A stretch of DNA of 37,288 nucleotides from Mycobacteriales bacterium (lineage in GTDB: Bacteria; Actinomycetota; Actinomycetes; Mycobacteriales; CADCTP01): contig DASYKU010000016.1 of NCBI GenBank assembly GCA_035995165.1, positions 1 through 37,288 of the forward strand. Reading direction: 5' to 3'. Within the stretch, counting starts at the first letter, position 1, and each line of letters begins with the position of its first letter. The notes under the pieces are model-generated. The model searched no databases and had not been told where the DNA came from. It was given only the letters and a program-made list of their open reading frames with translations. The position numbers and the translations under genes are program-made. Positions 7,834 to 16,031 of the stretch are shown here, piece by piece.

Positions 7834-7978
7834 GACACGACGATCAGCGAGCCCGGCACGGAGGCTGCGCCGGGCGACGCCGACACGGTCGCCCGGTGGG
7901 TGGGGCGCACCCCTGCTCCGGCTGGACGACGGGACCGGGATCCTGGAGGCCTTCCCGCTCGTCCGACCGCTGGCATGA
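7834..7978 (+). pseudogene. probable frameshifted small gene (unrecognised)
   Basis: From about 7840 to 7903 one plus frame has nearly all-G/C third positions and reads ISEPGTEAAPGDADTVARWV. At the G-run near 7900-7904 this bias switches to the next frame, which reads APLLRLDDGTGILEAFPLV and ends at TGA 7976-7978. Dropping one G from the run joins the halves into one peptide of about 45 residues. There is no ATG or GTG at the front; a purine-rich GGAG lies upstream of an ACG-ACG where a start would be expected. This suggests a decayed small gene or a sequencing error. I recognise no family. Confidence 0.4.
7870..7896. repeat. 9-bp inverted repeat in the ftsK upstream region
   Basis: CCGGGCGAC (7870-7878) and GTCGCCCGG (7888-7896) form a perfect stem with a nine-base loop. 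It falls within the suspected frameshifted small gene, so it may simply be coding sequence of high GC. Confidence 0.4.
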
Positions 7979-8000
7979 TCTGTGGCACACGGAGGCGACG

Positions 8001-8960
8001 ATGACTCGATGGGCACCGGTGGCTGCGGCCGCGGGAGTCGTGGTGGTGCTGGGCGCGGCGGTGGCGGTGGTGGCGACCCACGGCGGCGGGAGCACGCAGT
8101 CGGCGGCAGCCGCGCCGAGCGCCACCCCCACCCCTGCCCTCGCCGGTCTCCGGGTCCGTGACGGCGACCTCGTGACCGCCGCCGGCACGGTGCTCGCCGC
8201 GCCGGGGAAGCCGGTGCGGTTCTGCGCCCCGACCGCGAGTGCCCTGCCCGGCATTCCCGGCCCCGAGCAGCCGCCGGGCTGCTCCCCCGCGGTGACGCTG
8301 GTCGGTGCGGACGTGTCCCGGCTGGCCGACCAGAAGGCGTACCGGGGGACGCGCTGGGGTCAGGCCCGCATCACCGGCCGGTACGGGCACGGCACGATCA
8401 CCGTGACCGACCAGGGCGTCCGCGGCACGGAGCCGGCCGTGCCGGAGACCAGCCGGCCGTTCACGCCGCCCTGCCCGGCCCCGACCGGGGGCTGGCAGCC
8501 GGGCCTGCTCGGCCGGAGCGGCCTGGACGCGCTGGACAGCGTGATCCAGCACCACCCCGGCACGTACGGGGACGTGTCCGTCACCTATCCCGGCGGCCTG
8601 CCGGCCGGCATCACCACCTCGCCCCTGCCCGCCGGCACCACCCAGGTCGCGATGGTCACGACGACGCTCGATCCGGCGACGGCCGAGACGGCGCTGCGGG
8701 TGCACTACGCCGGCAACCTCTGCGTCGTCCGGACCCGGCACAGCCGGGCCGACACCGACGCCGTCTGGCGCAAGCTCAGCCCCGAGAACGGCACCGGCGA
8801 CCTCTGGCGCCGGTACGGCGTCTTCCAGGGCGGTCCGGACTACTTCGCCGGCCAGGCCCGGATCATGCTCATGGTGCTGGACGACGCCGCGTACCGGTGG
8901 CTGGACGGGGTCGGCGGCGCGATGGTCGAGGCCCAGCCGTGGCTGCGGCGGGTGGGCTAG
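8001..8960 (+). CDS. secreted or membrane-anchored protein of unknown function
   Basis: This 319-residue protein starts at ATG 8001 with GGAGG six bases upstream. One hydrophobic helix (about residues 5-28) follows a short N terminus, then a Ser/Thr/Ala/Pro linker, so the rest is probably outside the cytoplasm. There is no lipobox cysteine. Four cysteines in the outer part (in RFCAP, PPGCSP, TPPCPAP and NLCVVR) could form two disulfides. No domain is recognised. It is the only plus-strand gene in a minus-strand core block. Its stop overlaps that of the convergent rnj through the shared CTAG at 8957-8960. Confidence 0.85.
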   Translation: MTRWAPVAAAAGVVVVLGAAVAVVATHGGGSTQSAAAAPSATPTPALAGLRVRDGDLVTAAGTVLAAPGKPVRFCAPTASALPGIPGPEQPPGCSPAVTLVGADVSRLADQKAYRGTRWGQARITGRYGHGTITVTDQGVRGTEPAVPETSRPFTPPCPAPTGGWQPGLLGRSGLDALDSVIQHHPGTYGDVSVTYPGGLPAGITTSPLPAGTTQVAMVTTTLDPATAETALRVHYAGNLCVVRTRHSRADTDAVWRKLSPENGTGDLWRRYGVFQGGPDYFAGQARIMLMVLDDAAYRWLDGVGGAMVEAQPWLRRVG

Positions 8961-10645
8961 ACCTCGATCACGGTCGGGATGATCATCGGCCGGCGCCGGT
9001 ATCGGTCGGACACCCAGCGCCCGACCACCCGGCGCACGCTCTGCGCCAGCCGGTGCGGGTCGGTCGCGCCCTCGGCGGTGACCCGCTCCAGCTCGGCCAC
9101 CACCAGCGACAGCACCGGGTCGAACGCGACCGGGTCGTCGCTGAAGCCGCGGCCGGAGACGATCGGGGTGCCGCTGACCTTGCCGGTGACCGAGTCGACC
9201 ACCACGGTGATCGCGATGAAGCCCTCGTCGCCGAGGATCCGGCGGTCCTTGAGCGACTCCTCGCCGACGTCGCCGACCGCGAGGCCGTCGACGTACACGA
9301 AGCCGCAGTCGACCTTGCCGGTGATCGAGGCGACCCCGTCGATCAGGTCCACCACGGTCCCGTCCTCGGCCAGCACGACCCGGTCGGCCGGCACCCCGGT
9401 CAGCCCGGCGAGCTTGGCGTGCGCCCGCAGGTGCCGCCACTCGCCGTGCACCGGCATGAGGTTGCGCGGCTTGGTCGCGTTGAGCAGATAGAGCAGCTCG
9501 CCGGCCGGGGCGTGCCCGGAGACGTGCACCATCGCGACTTCCTTGTGCACGACCTGGGCACCCTCCCGGGCCAGCCCGTTGATCACCCGGTAGACCGCGG
9601 TCTCGTTCCCCGGCACCAGCGAGGACGCCAGGATGACGGTGTCGTCCGGCTCGATGCGGACCGACGGGTGCTCCCGGTTGGCCATCCGGGCCAGCGCCGA
9701 GAGCGGCTCGCCCTGGGAACCGGTGGAGATCAGCACGACCTTGTCCGGCGCCATCGCCGCGGCCTCGTCCAGCGTCACCATCAGCCCCGGCGGCACGTGC
9801 AGCAGGCCGAGGTCGCGGGCCACACCCATGTTGCGGACCATCGAGCGGCCGACGAACGCGACCGACCGGCCGTGCGCGGCGGCCGAGTCCAGCACTTGCT
9901 GGACCCGGTGCACGTGCGAGGCGAAACAGGCCACGATGACCCGCCGGGTGGCCCCGCGGATCACCGAGTCGAGCACCGGGCCGATGTTGCGCTCGGAGGT
10001 GACGAACCCGGGCACCTCGGCGTTGGTCGAGTCCGAGAGCAGCAGGTCGACGCCCTCGGTGCCGAGCCGGGCGAACCCGCCCAGGTCGGTCAGCCGCCCG
10101 TCCAGCGGCAGCTGGTCCATCTTGAAGTCGCCGGTGTGCAGCGCGGTCCCGGCGTCGGTCCGGATCGCCACCGCGAGCGCGTCCGGGATCGAGTGGTTGA
10201 CCGCGAAGAACTCGCACTCGAACGGCCCGAGCTGCTCCCGCTGCCCCGCCGCCACGGTCAGCGTGTAGGGCTCGATGCGGTGCTCGCGCAGCTTCGCCTC
10301 GACCAGCGCGAGCGTGAACCGGGAGCCGATCAGCGGCAGGTCCCGCTTCTCCCGCAGCAGGTACGGCACCCCGCCGATGTGGTCCTCGTGCCCGTGCGTG
10401 AGCACCACCGCCTCGACCAGGTCGAGCCGGTCCCGGATCCACCCGAAATCGGGCAGGATCAGGTCGACGCCGGGCTGGTCCTCCTCCGGGAACAGCACCC
10501 CGCAGTCGACGATCAGCAGCCGGCCGGCGTGCTCGAAGACGGTCATGTTGCGGCCGATCTCACCGAGACCGCCGAGCGCGACGACCCGCAGGCCGCCGGC
10601 GGGCAGCGCCGGAGGCGCGCCCACGTCATGATTCTGACGACTCAC
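8957..10645 (-). CDS. rnj: ribonuclease J
   Basis: This beta-CASP metallo-beta-lactamase RNase has 5'-exonuclease and endonuclease activity in RNA maturation and decay. In the 562-residue protein the zinc motif HGHEDH is at residues 84-89. The later conserved parts include HTGDFKMDQ, the beta-CASP region with VACFASHVHRVQQ, and MVHVSGHAPAGE. The start is GTG 10643-10645. It follows dapA by 35 bases on the same strand, an arrangement common in actinobacteria. Confidence 0.95.
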   Translation of the reverse strand: MSRQNHDVGAPPALPAGGLRVVALGGLGEIGRNMTVFEHAGRLLIVDCGVLFPEEDQPGVDLILPDFGWIRDRLDLVEAVVLTHGHEDHIGGVPYLLREKRDLPLIGSRFTLALVEAKLREHRIEPYTLTVAAGQREQLGPFECEFFAVNHSIPDALAVAIRTDAGTALHTGDFKMDQLPLDGRLTDLGGFARLGTEGVDLLLSDSTNAEVPGFVTSERNIGPVLDSVIRGATRRVIVACFASHVHRVQQVLDSAAAHGRSVAFVGRSMVRNMGVARDLGLLHVPPGLMVTLDEAAAMAPDKVVLISTGSQGEPLSALARMANREHPSVRIEPDDTVILASSLVPGNETAVYRVINGLAREGAQVVHKEVAMVHVSGHAPAGELLYLLNATKPRNLMPVHGEWRHLRAHAKLAGLTGVPADRVVLAEDGTVVDLIDGVASITGKVDCGFVYVDGLAVGDVGEESLKDRRILGDEGFIAITVVVDSVTGKVSGTPIVSGRGFSDDPVAFDPVLSLVVAELERVTAEGATDPHRLAQSVRRVVGRWVSDRYRRRPMIIPTVIEV

Positions 10646-10680
10646 TCTGCTCCTAGCTGTGGTGCGAGCTGTCCGCCCGC

Positions 10681-11580
10681 TCAGATGTCCACGTGTGCGG
10701 CGGCGAGGTCGGCCCGCAGGGTCTCGATCTCCGCCTCGGTGGCGTCGACCAGCGGCAGCCGTACGGGGCCGCCGGGCTGCCCAGCCAGCCGCAGCGCGGC
10801 CTTGGTCAGGATCGCGCCCTGGGTCCGGAAGAAGCCGGTGTACGCCGGCAGCAGCGCCCGGTGCAGCGCCAGCGCGCCGGCCACGTCGCCCTTCCCGTAC
10901 GCCTCGATCATGTCCTTGGTGCGCGCGCCGACCAGGTGGGTCGGCACGCCGACCACGCCGATCGCGCCGATCGACAGCAGCGGGAGCGTGACCTTGTCGT
11001 CACCGGAGTAGTACGCCAGGGGCGTGCGGGCCATCACCCAGGCGCTGGCGTCGAAGTCGCCCTTGGCGTCCTTGACCGCGACGATCCGCGGGTGCTCGGC
11101 CAGCGCGACCAGCGTCTCGGTCCGGATCGCACTGCCGGTCCGGCCGGGGATGTCGTAGAGCATCGCGGGCAGGCCGGTCGCGTCCGCGGCCGCCCGGAAG
11201 TGCGCCAGCAGGCCCGCCTGCGGCGGCTTGCTGTAGTACGGGGTGACCAGCAGCACGCCGTCCGCGCCGGCCTTCTCCGCGGCGGCGGCCAGGTGCAGCG
11301 TGTGCGCGGTGTCGTTGGTGCCGGCGCCGGCGATGACCGAGGCCCGATCGCCGACCGCCTCCACGACCGCCCGCAGCAGCCGGTCCTTCTCCTCGTCGCT
11401 GGTCGTCGGCGACTCACCGGTGGTACCGCTGATCACCAGCCCGTCGTTGCGCTGCTCGTCCACCAGGTAGGTGGCCAGCCGCTGCGCGCCGTCGACGTCG
11501 AGCGACCCGTCCGTGGTGAACGGCGTGACCATCGCGGTCACCAGGCGGCCGAACGGCCGCGCCTCATCCGGCTGCCTCAT
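10681..11580 (-). CDS. dapA: 4-hydroxy-tetrahydrodipicolinate synthase
   Basis: It condenses pyruvate with aspartate semialdehyde, the first step of the diaminopimelate/lysine branch that feeds peptidoglycan. Seen: GTTGES phosphate/carboxylate loop near residue 52, the Tyr of MLYDIPGRTG near 142, and the Schiff-base Lys in IVAVKDAKGD near 170. Length is normal (299 residues). ATG 11578-11580 is used; GTG 11584-11586 two codons earlier has a slightly better-placed GAG. It lies 24 bases after thyX and before rnj. dapB, its pathway partner, is about 23 kb away at 34,808-35,575. Confidence 0.94.
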   Translation of the reverse strand: MRQPDEARPFGRLVTAMVTPFTTDGSLDVDGAQRLATYLVDEQRNDGLVISGTTGESPTTSDEEKDRLLRAVVEAVGDRASVIAGAGTNDTAHTLHLAAAAEKAGADGVLLVTPYYSKPPQAGLLAHFRAAADATGLPAMLYDIPGRTGSAIRTETLVALAEHPRIVAVKDAKGDFDASAWVMARTPLAYYSGDDKVTLPLLSIGAIGVVGVPTHLVGARTKDMIEAYGKGDVAGALALHRALLPAYTGFFRTQGAILTKAALRLAGQPGGPVRLPLVDATEAEIETLRADLAAAHVDI

Positions 11581-11604
11581 GGCCACAAACTACTCGGTGC
11601 GGGC

Positions 11605-12357
11605 TCATCCCTCGCTGACGAGGGGGCTGCTGGCGACCTCGGTGCCGTCGTCGAGGGCGGCGATGGCGAAGTCCGCGAACGCGTTCGGCGCGACCCGCTG
11701 CAGCTCCCGCAGGCAGGCCACGGCCAGCTCGCGGATCTCGACGTCGGCGTGCTCGGTCGCCCGCATCGCGACGAAGTGCCGCCAGGCCCGGTAGTTGCCG
11801 GTGACGACGATCTTGGTCTCGGTCGCGTTCGGCAGCACCGCGCGGGCCGCCTGCCGGGCCTGCTTGCGCCGCAGCGTCGCGTTGCCGACGTCCGCGAACC
11901 GCTTCTCCAGCCCCTCCAGCAGGGCCGTGTACGCGGCCAGCGACGCCTCGGTGGCCTCGACGAACTTCGCGTGCAGCTCCGGGTCGCCGGCGATCACGTC
12001 CGGCTCGACCATGGCCGCGTCCCGCTCCGGGACGTAGCGCTGGGACAGCTGCGAGTACGAGAAGTGCCGGTGCCGGATGAGCTCGTGGGTCAGCGACCGG
12101 GACACGCCGGTGAGGTAGAAGGTGACCGAGCCGTGCTCCAGCACGGACAGGTGCCCGACCTCGAGGATGTGCCGCAGGTAGCCGGCGTTGGTCGCGGTCC
12201 GCGGGTTGGGCTTGGTCCAGGACTGGTAGCAGGCCCGCCCGGCGAACTCGGCCAGCGCCTCGCCGCCGTCCGCATCGGTCGTCCAGGGCACCTCGGACGG
12301 GGGCTCGAAGTGCGTCCAGGCGATCGCCCGGACTCCCAGCGGCTCGATCGAGGGCAT
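11605..12357 (-). CDS. thyX: flavin-dependent thymidylate synthase
   Basis: It makes dTMP from dUMP using FAD, NADPH and methylene-tetrahydrofolate. The ThyX motif RHRx7Sx(R) is complete at residues 95-108 ([14 protein letters not shown]). Length (250 residues) is normal, with an ATG at 12355-12357. It sits directly upstream of dapA on the same strand; dapB-thyX-dapA is a common actinobacterial order, here interrupted between dapB and thyX. Ten bases separate it from the upstream GH36 gene, so read-through from that gene is possible. Confidence 0.95.
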   Translation of the reverse strand: MPSIEPLGVRAIAWTHFEPPSEVPWTTDADGGEALAEFAGRACYQSWTKPNPRTATNAGYLRHILEVGHLSVLEHGSVTFYLTGVSRSLTHELIRHRHFSYSQLSQRYVPERDAAMVEPDVIAGDPELHAKFVEATEASLAAYTALLEGLEKRFADVGNATLRRKQARQAARAVLPNATETKIVVTGNYRAWRHFVAMRATEHADVEIRELAVACLRELQRVAPNAFADFAIAALDDGTEVASSPLVSEG

Positions 12358-12367
12358 GGCGCCGAGA

Positions 12368-13687
12368 CTAACCCGGGAACGGGACCGGTGGCGGCACCGT
12401 CGCCAGCGTGCGGCGGGTCGTCTCCAGGCCCCAGTCGTCCAGCGCGGCCAGCCGGTCGGAGGACCCGCGCAGCCCGCCGTACCGGGCCACGTGCTCCGCC
12501 CAGTCCTCCCGCCGCTCCACCTCCGGCCGGGCCACCAGGCAGTCCGGGTCGTTCACCCAGAACCGCCCCTGCTGGTACGCCCGGGCCACCCCGTTCATCG
12601 TCGCCGTCCGCTGCGAGGGCTGCGTCATGTCGCCGCGCTCGGGCTCGTAGTGCAGCGCGATGTCGGCGCCGATCCGCATCCCGTCGACCAGCCCGATCGA
12701 GGGCAGGATCGGCGCCCCGCAGCCCAGCACGTACGCGTCCCCGACCGCGGCCCGGATCGCCGACACCCCCTGCCGGTACGCCTGCACCGGGGTCAGGCCG
12801 GGGTCGTGCCGGGCCCCGGGCAGGGCCGCGCCGTAGACGAAGTCGATCTTGAAGAAGTCGAAGCCGAGGCCGCGGAGGGTGCTGAAGACCTCGGTCAGCC
12901 AGGCCAGCGCGGCCGGGTGGGTGGCGTCCACCCCGTACAGGTCCTGGTCCCAGTTGTGGCCGGCGGAGGCGCCGCCGACGGCCCAGTCCGGGTGCTCGCG
13001 CAGGGTGGCCGAGCGGGCGCCGAGCAGGAACGGCGCGACCCAGATGCCGGCCCGCCGGCCCCGGTCCCTGATCCGCGCGGCCAGGTCGGCCAGCGAGTCG
13101 AACCGGTCCGAGAGCGTGAGCCAGTCGCCGATCTCGCTCTGGTAGCCGTCGTCGAGCTGGACCACCTCGACCGGCAGCTCCAGCCGGTCCATCGCGTCCA
13201 GGTTCTCGATCATGTCGGCCTCGGTGACCTGGGTGAAGTAGTGGTACCAGGAGCACCAGATCCTCGGCGCCGGCCGGATCGGCCCGATCCCCGCGTACCT
13301 CCCGGCCCACTCCCCCAGCGCGCCCTGCAGCCCGCCGGCGTGCGTCGTCTCCAGCACCGGGCCGTCGGCGCTGACCACGACCCGGTCGCCGTGCACCGCG
13401 GCCCGGATCTCCGGCACCGCGACCGTCCGGTCCGCGGCGGCCCAGACCCGGACGGCGCCGCCGTCGCCCGGATCCAGCGCGAGCAGCCCCGCTCCGGAGA
13501 AGCCGTCCGGCAGCCCGGCCGGGTCCTGGTAGTTCATCGCCCGGAACTGCGGGGCGGCGCTGCGCCAGGGCCGGTCCTGCAGCCGGTACGCCGTGGTCGG
13601 CGTCCACGACTGCCAGCCCTCCTCGTGCAGCAGCGCCCGGTCGGGATCGACCGGAACCTCGGCCAGCTCGGTGAATGTCCGCGGCAT
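12368..13687 (-). CDS. GH36-family glycoside hydrolase, probable alpha-galactosidase
   Basis: The protein (439 residues from ATG 13685-13687, with GGAAG nine bases upstream) has a beta-sandwich N-terminal part and a TIM barrel from about residue 140 ([13 protein letters not shown]). The nucleophile is expected at D282 in FFKIDFVYG. The acid/base is expected in DGMRIGAD (D342). The pair VVQLDDGYQ and IWVAPF are typical of GH36/GH27 retaining alpha-galactosidases. There is no signal peptide, so it should act on imported galactosides such as raffinose or melibiose. It is shorter than classic ~700-residue GH36 enzymes. The nearby alpha-glucoside importer may supply substrate (inference). Confidence 0.82.
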   Translation of the reverse strand: MPRTFTELAEVPVDPDRALLHEEGWQSWTPTTAYRLQDRPWRSAAPQFRAMNYQDPAGLPDGFSGAGLLALDPGDGGAVRVWAAADRTVAVPEIRAAVHGDRVVVSADGPVLETTHAGGLQGALGEWAGRYAGIGPIRPAPRIWCSWYHYFTQVTEADMIENLDAMDRLELPVEVVQLDDGYQSEIGDWLTLSDRFDSLADLAARIRDRGRRAGIWVAPFLLGARSATLREHPDWAVGGASAGHNWDQDLYGVDATHPAALAWLTEVFSTLRGLGFDFFKIDFVYGAALPGARHDPGLTPVQAYRQGVSAIRAAVGDAYVLGCGAPILPSIGLVDGMRIGADIALHYEPERGDMTQPSQRTATMNGVARAYQQGRFWVNDPDCLVARPEVERREDWAEHVARYGGLRGSSDRLAALDDWGLETTRRTLATVPPPVPFPG

Positions 13688-13714
13688 GGGCAAAGGCTTC
13701 CACACGCCGGCCGG

Positions 13715-14311
13715 TCAACAGCCCCGCAGCAGGGTCAGCGGTCCGAGCCAGCGGTAGTTGCGGCCCTCCCAGTCCAGCGAGAGTTGCAGCGCCGGCCCGG
13801 AGTCGGTGAACAGCACGTCGGTGACGAGCACGAAGAGGTGGTGGTAGTCGGCGTTGCGCCCGTCGGTGTCGGGCTTCAGCTCGATGGAGAACCGGGACAG
13901 GTCGGGGCAGTAGCGGCCGAGCACGAGCCCGGCGGCCTGCCGGGCCGTGACCGCGGTGGGAGCGGCCATCGCCGGCAGCGGGCCGGAGAGCAGGTCCCCG
14001 GTCTGGGCCGGGGCCGGGATCGGGGTCCGCCCGGGCAGCCGGTCGAACGTCTCGGCCGGCGGCAGCGGCGTCTCCGGCGCGGCCGCGGGGCGCGGGGCGG
14101 GCACGGGCCGGCTCACGTCGGCGGTGAACCGCAGCAGCGCCAGCACGACGATCGCGACCAGCACACCGATCCCGGCCCGCACGCCCCGCCGCCGCCAGTA
14201 CGGCGCCAGCCGCCGGCCGACCGGAGCGAGCCACCGTCCGAGCGGGGTCAGCCGCCGCCGGAGCCCGGCCGCCCGCCGCGGCCGGCGCGGGCCGGAGGAC
14301 AGCAGGTCCAC
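13715..14311 (-). CDS. single-pass membrane protein, paralogue of 14584-15108
   Basis: This 198-residue protein begins GTG (VDLLSSGP) and has an Arg-rich cytoplasmic stretch, a TM helix (~44-61), a Pro/Ala linker and an outer C-terminal domain. The positive-inside rule puts the C-terminal domain outside. It matches the 14584-15108 product in RxPGRTPIxAP, LVLGR(Y/F)C, PALxLxLDWxGRxYRWxGP and the terminal LLRGC. Both proteins keep two cysteines (C135 and the last residue C198), so a disulfide is likely. No known family is recognised. It is 27 bases upstream of the GH36 gene on the same strand. Confidence 0.8.
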   Translation of the reverse strand: MDLLSSGPRRPRRAAGLRRRLTPLGRWLAPVGRRLAPYWRRRGVRAGIGVLVAIVVLALLRFTADVSRPVPAPRPAAAPETPLPPAETFDRLPGRTPIPAPAQTGDLLSGPLPAMAAPTAVTARQAAGLVLGRYCPDLSRFSIELKPDTDGRNADYHHLFVLVTDVLFTDSGPALQLSLDWEGRNYRWLGPLTLLRGC

Positions 14312-14381
14312 CGGTCAGGCCGGGCCGGTGCGGGTCGTCGCCATCACGCCAGGCTGTCACATCCGCGGGTACGCTGCCGCC

Positions 14382-14582
14382 ATGGCCGAGCCCCGCAAGC
14401 GGAACGTGCGCTGGGGCCTGCTCTCCCTGCTGTTCCTGCTGATCGCGCTGATCTGCATCCTGGTCTCCAGCGGCCAGGGCACGTACAACGCGGTCACGCT
14501 GACCGGGCTCGTGGTCGGCTTCGTCGGCGCCGGCTACTGCACCTGGAAGGGCATCAGGGGCTTCAGCTGGCTCCCCCGCTGA
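14382..14582 (+). CDS. 66-residue membrane protein with two TM helices
   Basis: ATG 14382 opens a 66-residue frame with a basic start (AEPRKRNVRW), two hydrophobic helices (about 11-30 and 38-54) and a short basic tail ending SWLPR. Third positions are nearly all G/C. It is divergent from the 13715-14311 gene and convergent with the 14584-15108 gene, whose stop lies one base beyond its own. So it is framed by two paralogues on the opposite strand. Function unknown. Confidence 0.75.
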   Translation: MAEPRKRNVRWGLLSLLFLLIALICILVSSGQGTYNAVTLTGLVVGFVGAGYCTWKGIRGFSWLPR

Positions 14583-14583
14583 C

Positions 14584-15108
14584 TCAACAGCCTCGCAGGA
14601 GCTCCGCCGGTCCGGTCCAGCGGTACTCGCGGCCGGTCCAGTCCAGCGCCAGCCGCAGCGCCGGGTCGGTCCCGCCCCGCTCCAACCGGAACAGCAGCAC
14701 CGTGACGTGCCGCCAGTCCCCGGCCCGCCCGACCCCCTCCGGCCCGAGCGTGTACGCGTAGGCGGCCGGCTCCAGGCAGAACCGCCCCAGCACCAGGTCG
14801 ACCGCCCGCACCGCGGCGGTCCGGGCCGGCGGCCCGGTCGCCGGCAGCCCGCCGGACAGCGACGCCCCGGACCGGACCGGCGCTGCGATCGGCGTCCGCC
14901 CCGGCCGCCGGTCGTACGGCGGGGTCGGCACCGGGGCCGCCGCCGCCACCGTACGGTCCACTGAGGACGGTGATCTGTCCGAAGTGGACCTCACCAGCAG
15001 CAGGGCGACGGCCGCCCCGAGGACGGCCGCCGCCACACGTACGCTGCGCCGTCGCCAGATCCGGACGGCCCGGTTCGGCCGCTCCGGACCTGAGGACAGC
15101 AGGTCCAC
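14584..15108 (-). CDS. single-pass membrane protein, paralogue of 13715-14311
   Basis: This 174-residue protein starts at GTG 15106-15108, eight bases after the ABC permease stop, so it is probably the last gene of the importer operon. It has the same plan as its paralogue: VDLLSSGP, Arg-rich segment, TM helix (~24-40), Ala/Pro linker, and an outer domain with LVLGRFC (C111) and the terminal LLRGC (C174). The first 17-18 bases of the two genes are also nearly identical, although this lies at the start codon and may reflect shared ancestry only. No family is recognised. Confidence 0.78.
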   Translation of the reverse strand: MDLLSSGPERPNRAVRIWRRRSVRVAAAVLGAAVALLLVRSTSDRSPSSVDRTVAAAAPVPTPPYDRRPGRTPIAAPVRSGASLSGGLPATGPPARTAAVRAVDLVLGRFCLEPAAYAYTLGPEGVGRAGDWRHVTVLLFRLERGGTDPALRLALDWTGREYRWTGPAELLRGC

Positions 15109-15116
15109 CGAGGGGA

Positions 15117-16031
15117 TCAGCCCTTGACGGAGCCCGCGGTGAGCCCGCGGACGAAGTACCGCTGCAGGGACAGGAACACGACCAGCGGGATCACCATCGA
15201 CAGGAACGCGCCGGCGGTGAGCAGCTGCCAGCCCTGGTTCTGCTGCCCGATGAGGCCCTGCACCTGGAGCGTGAGCGTCCCGTTCTCGCCCGGGCCGAGG
15301 AAGATCAGCGCCACCAGCAGGTCGTTCCAGGTCCAGAGGAACTGGAAGATCGCGAACGACGCCAGCGCCGGCACCGACATCGGCACGATCAGCCGCCAGA
15401 ACGTCTGGAAGTGGCTGGCGCCGTCGATCTTCGCCGACTCGATCACCCCGAGGGGCAGCGTCGACATGTAGTTGCGCAACAGGAAGATCGCCAGCGGCAT
15501 GCCGAACCCGATGTGGGCCAGCCAGACCGCCGGGAACGTGCCGGTCAGCCCGAGCGAGCCGTAGATCTTCAGCAGCGGCACGAACGAGACCTGGTTCGGC
15601 ACCACGATCAGCGCCACGATGATGATGAATATGGTGTCCCGGAACGGGAACCTCATGAACGTGAACGCGTACGCGGCGAAGGCCGCGATCATCACCGGGA
15701 TGATGGTCGCCGGCAGGCTGACCGCGAGGCTGTTGAGGAACGCGTTCCCGCCGCCCTCCCGGAGCACCTGGCTGTAGTTGGTGAACGTCCAGTTGCTGAA
15801 CGGCTTCGTGATGACCGTCCACCAGCCGGAGTCGTTCGCCGCGTCCTGGGTGCGGAAGGAGGTGATGAGCAGCCCCAGCGTCGGGATGATCCAGAGGGCG
15901 CAGACCACGACCATCGTGATGCGGACGCCCCAGCCGGCCCGGCTGGCGACCGGGGCGGTGTCGGTCCTACGCGGGAACGCCCGGCCGAGTCGGCCCGGCC
16001 CCTCGACGGGAGGGGTGATGGTGCTGGTCAT
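15117..16031 (-). CDS. carbohydrate ABC transporter permease (AglG/MalG type)
   Basis: This 304-residue inner-membrane permease has six predicted helices. The ATPase-contacting EAA loop is ESAKIDGASHFQTFWRLIVP, and the C terminus YFVRGLTAGSVKG is characteristic of MalG-type subunits. ATG 16029-16031 overlaps the partner permease stop by four bases. No ATP-binding subunit is encoded here; a shared MsiK/MalK-like ATPase elsewhere is the usual actinobacterial solution (established for Streptomyces, inferred here). Confidence 0.93.
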   Translation of the reverse strand: MTSTITPPVEGPGRLGRAFPRRTDTAPVASRAGWGVRITMVVVCALWIIPTLGLLITSFRTQDAANDSGWWTVITKPFSNWTFTNYSQVLREGGGNAFLNSLAVSLPATIIPVMIAAFAAYAFTFMRFPFRDTIFIIIVALIVVPNQVSFVPLLKIYGSLGLTGTFPAVWLAHIGFGMPLAIFLLRNYMSTLPLGVIESAKIDGASHFQTFWRLIVPMSVPALASFAIFQFLWTWNDLLVALIFLGPGENGTLTLQVQGLIGQQNQGWQLLTAGAFLSMVIPLVVFLSLQRYFVRGLTAGSVKG

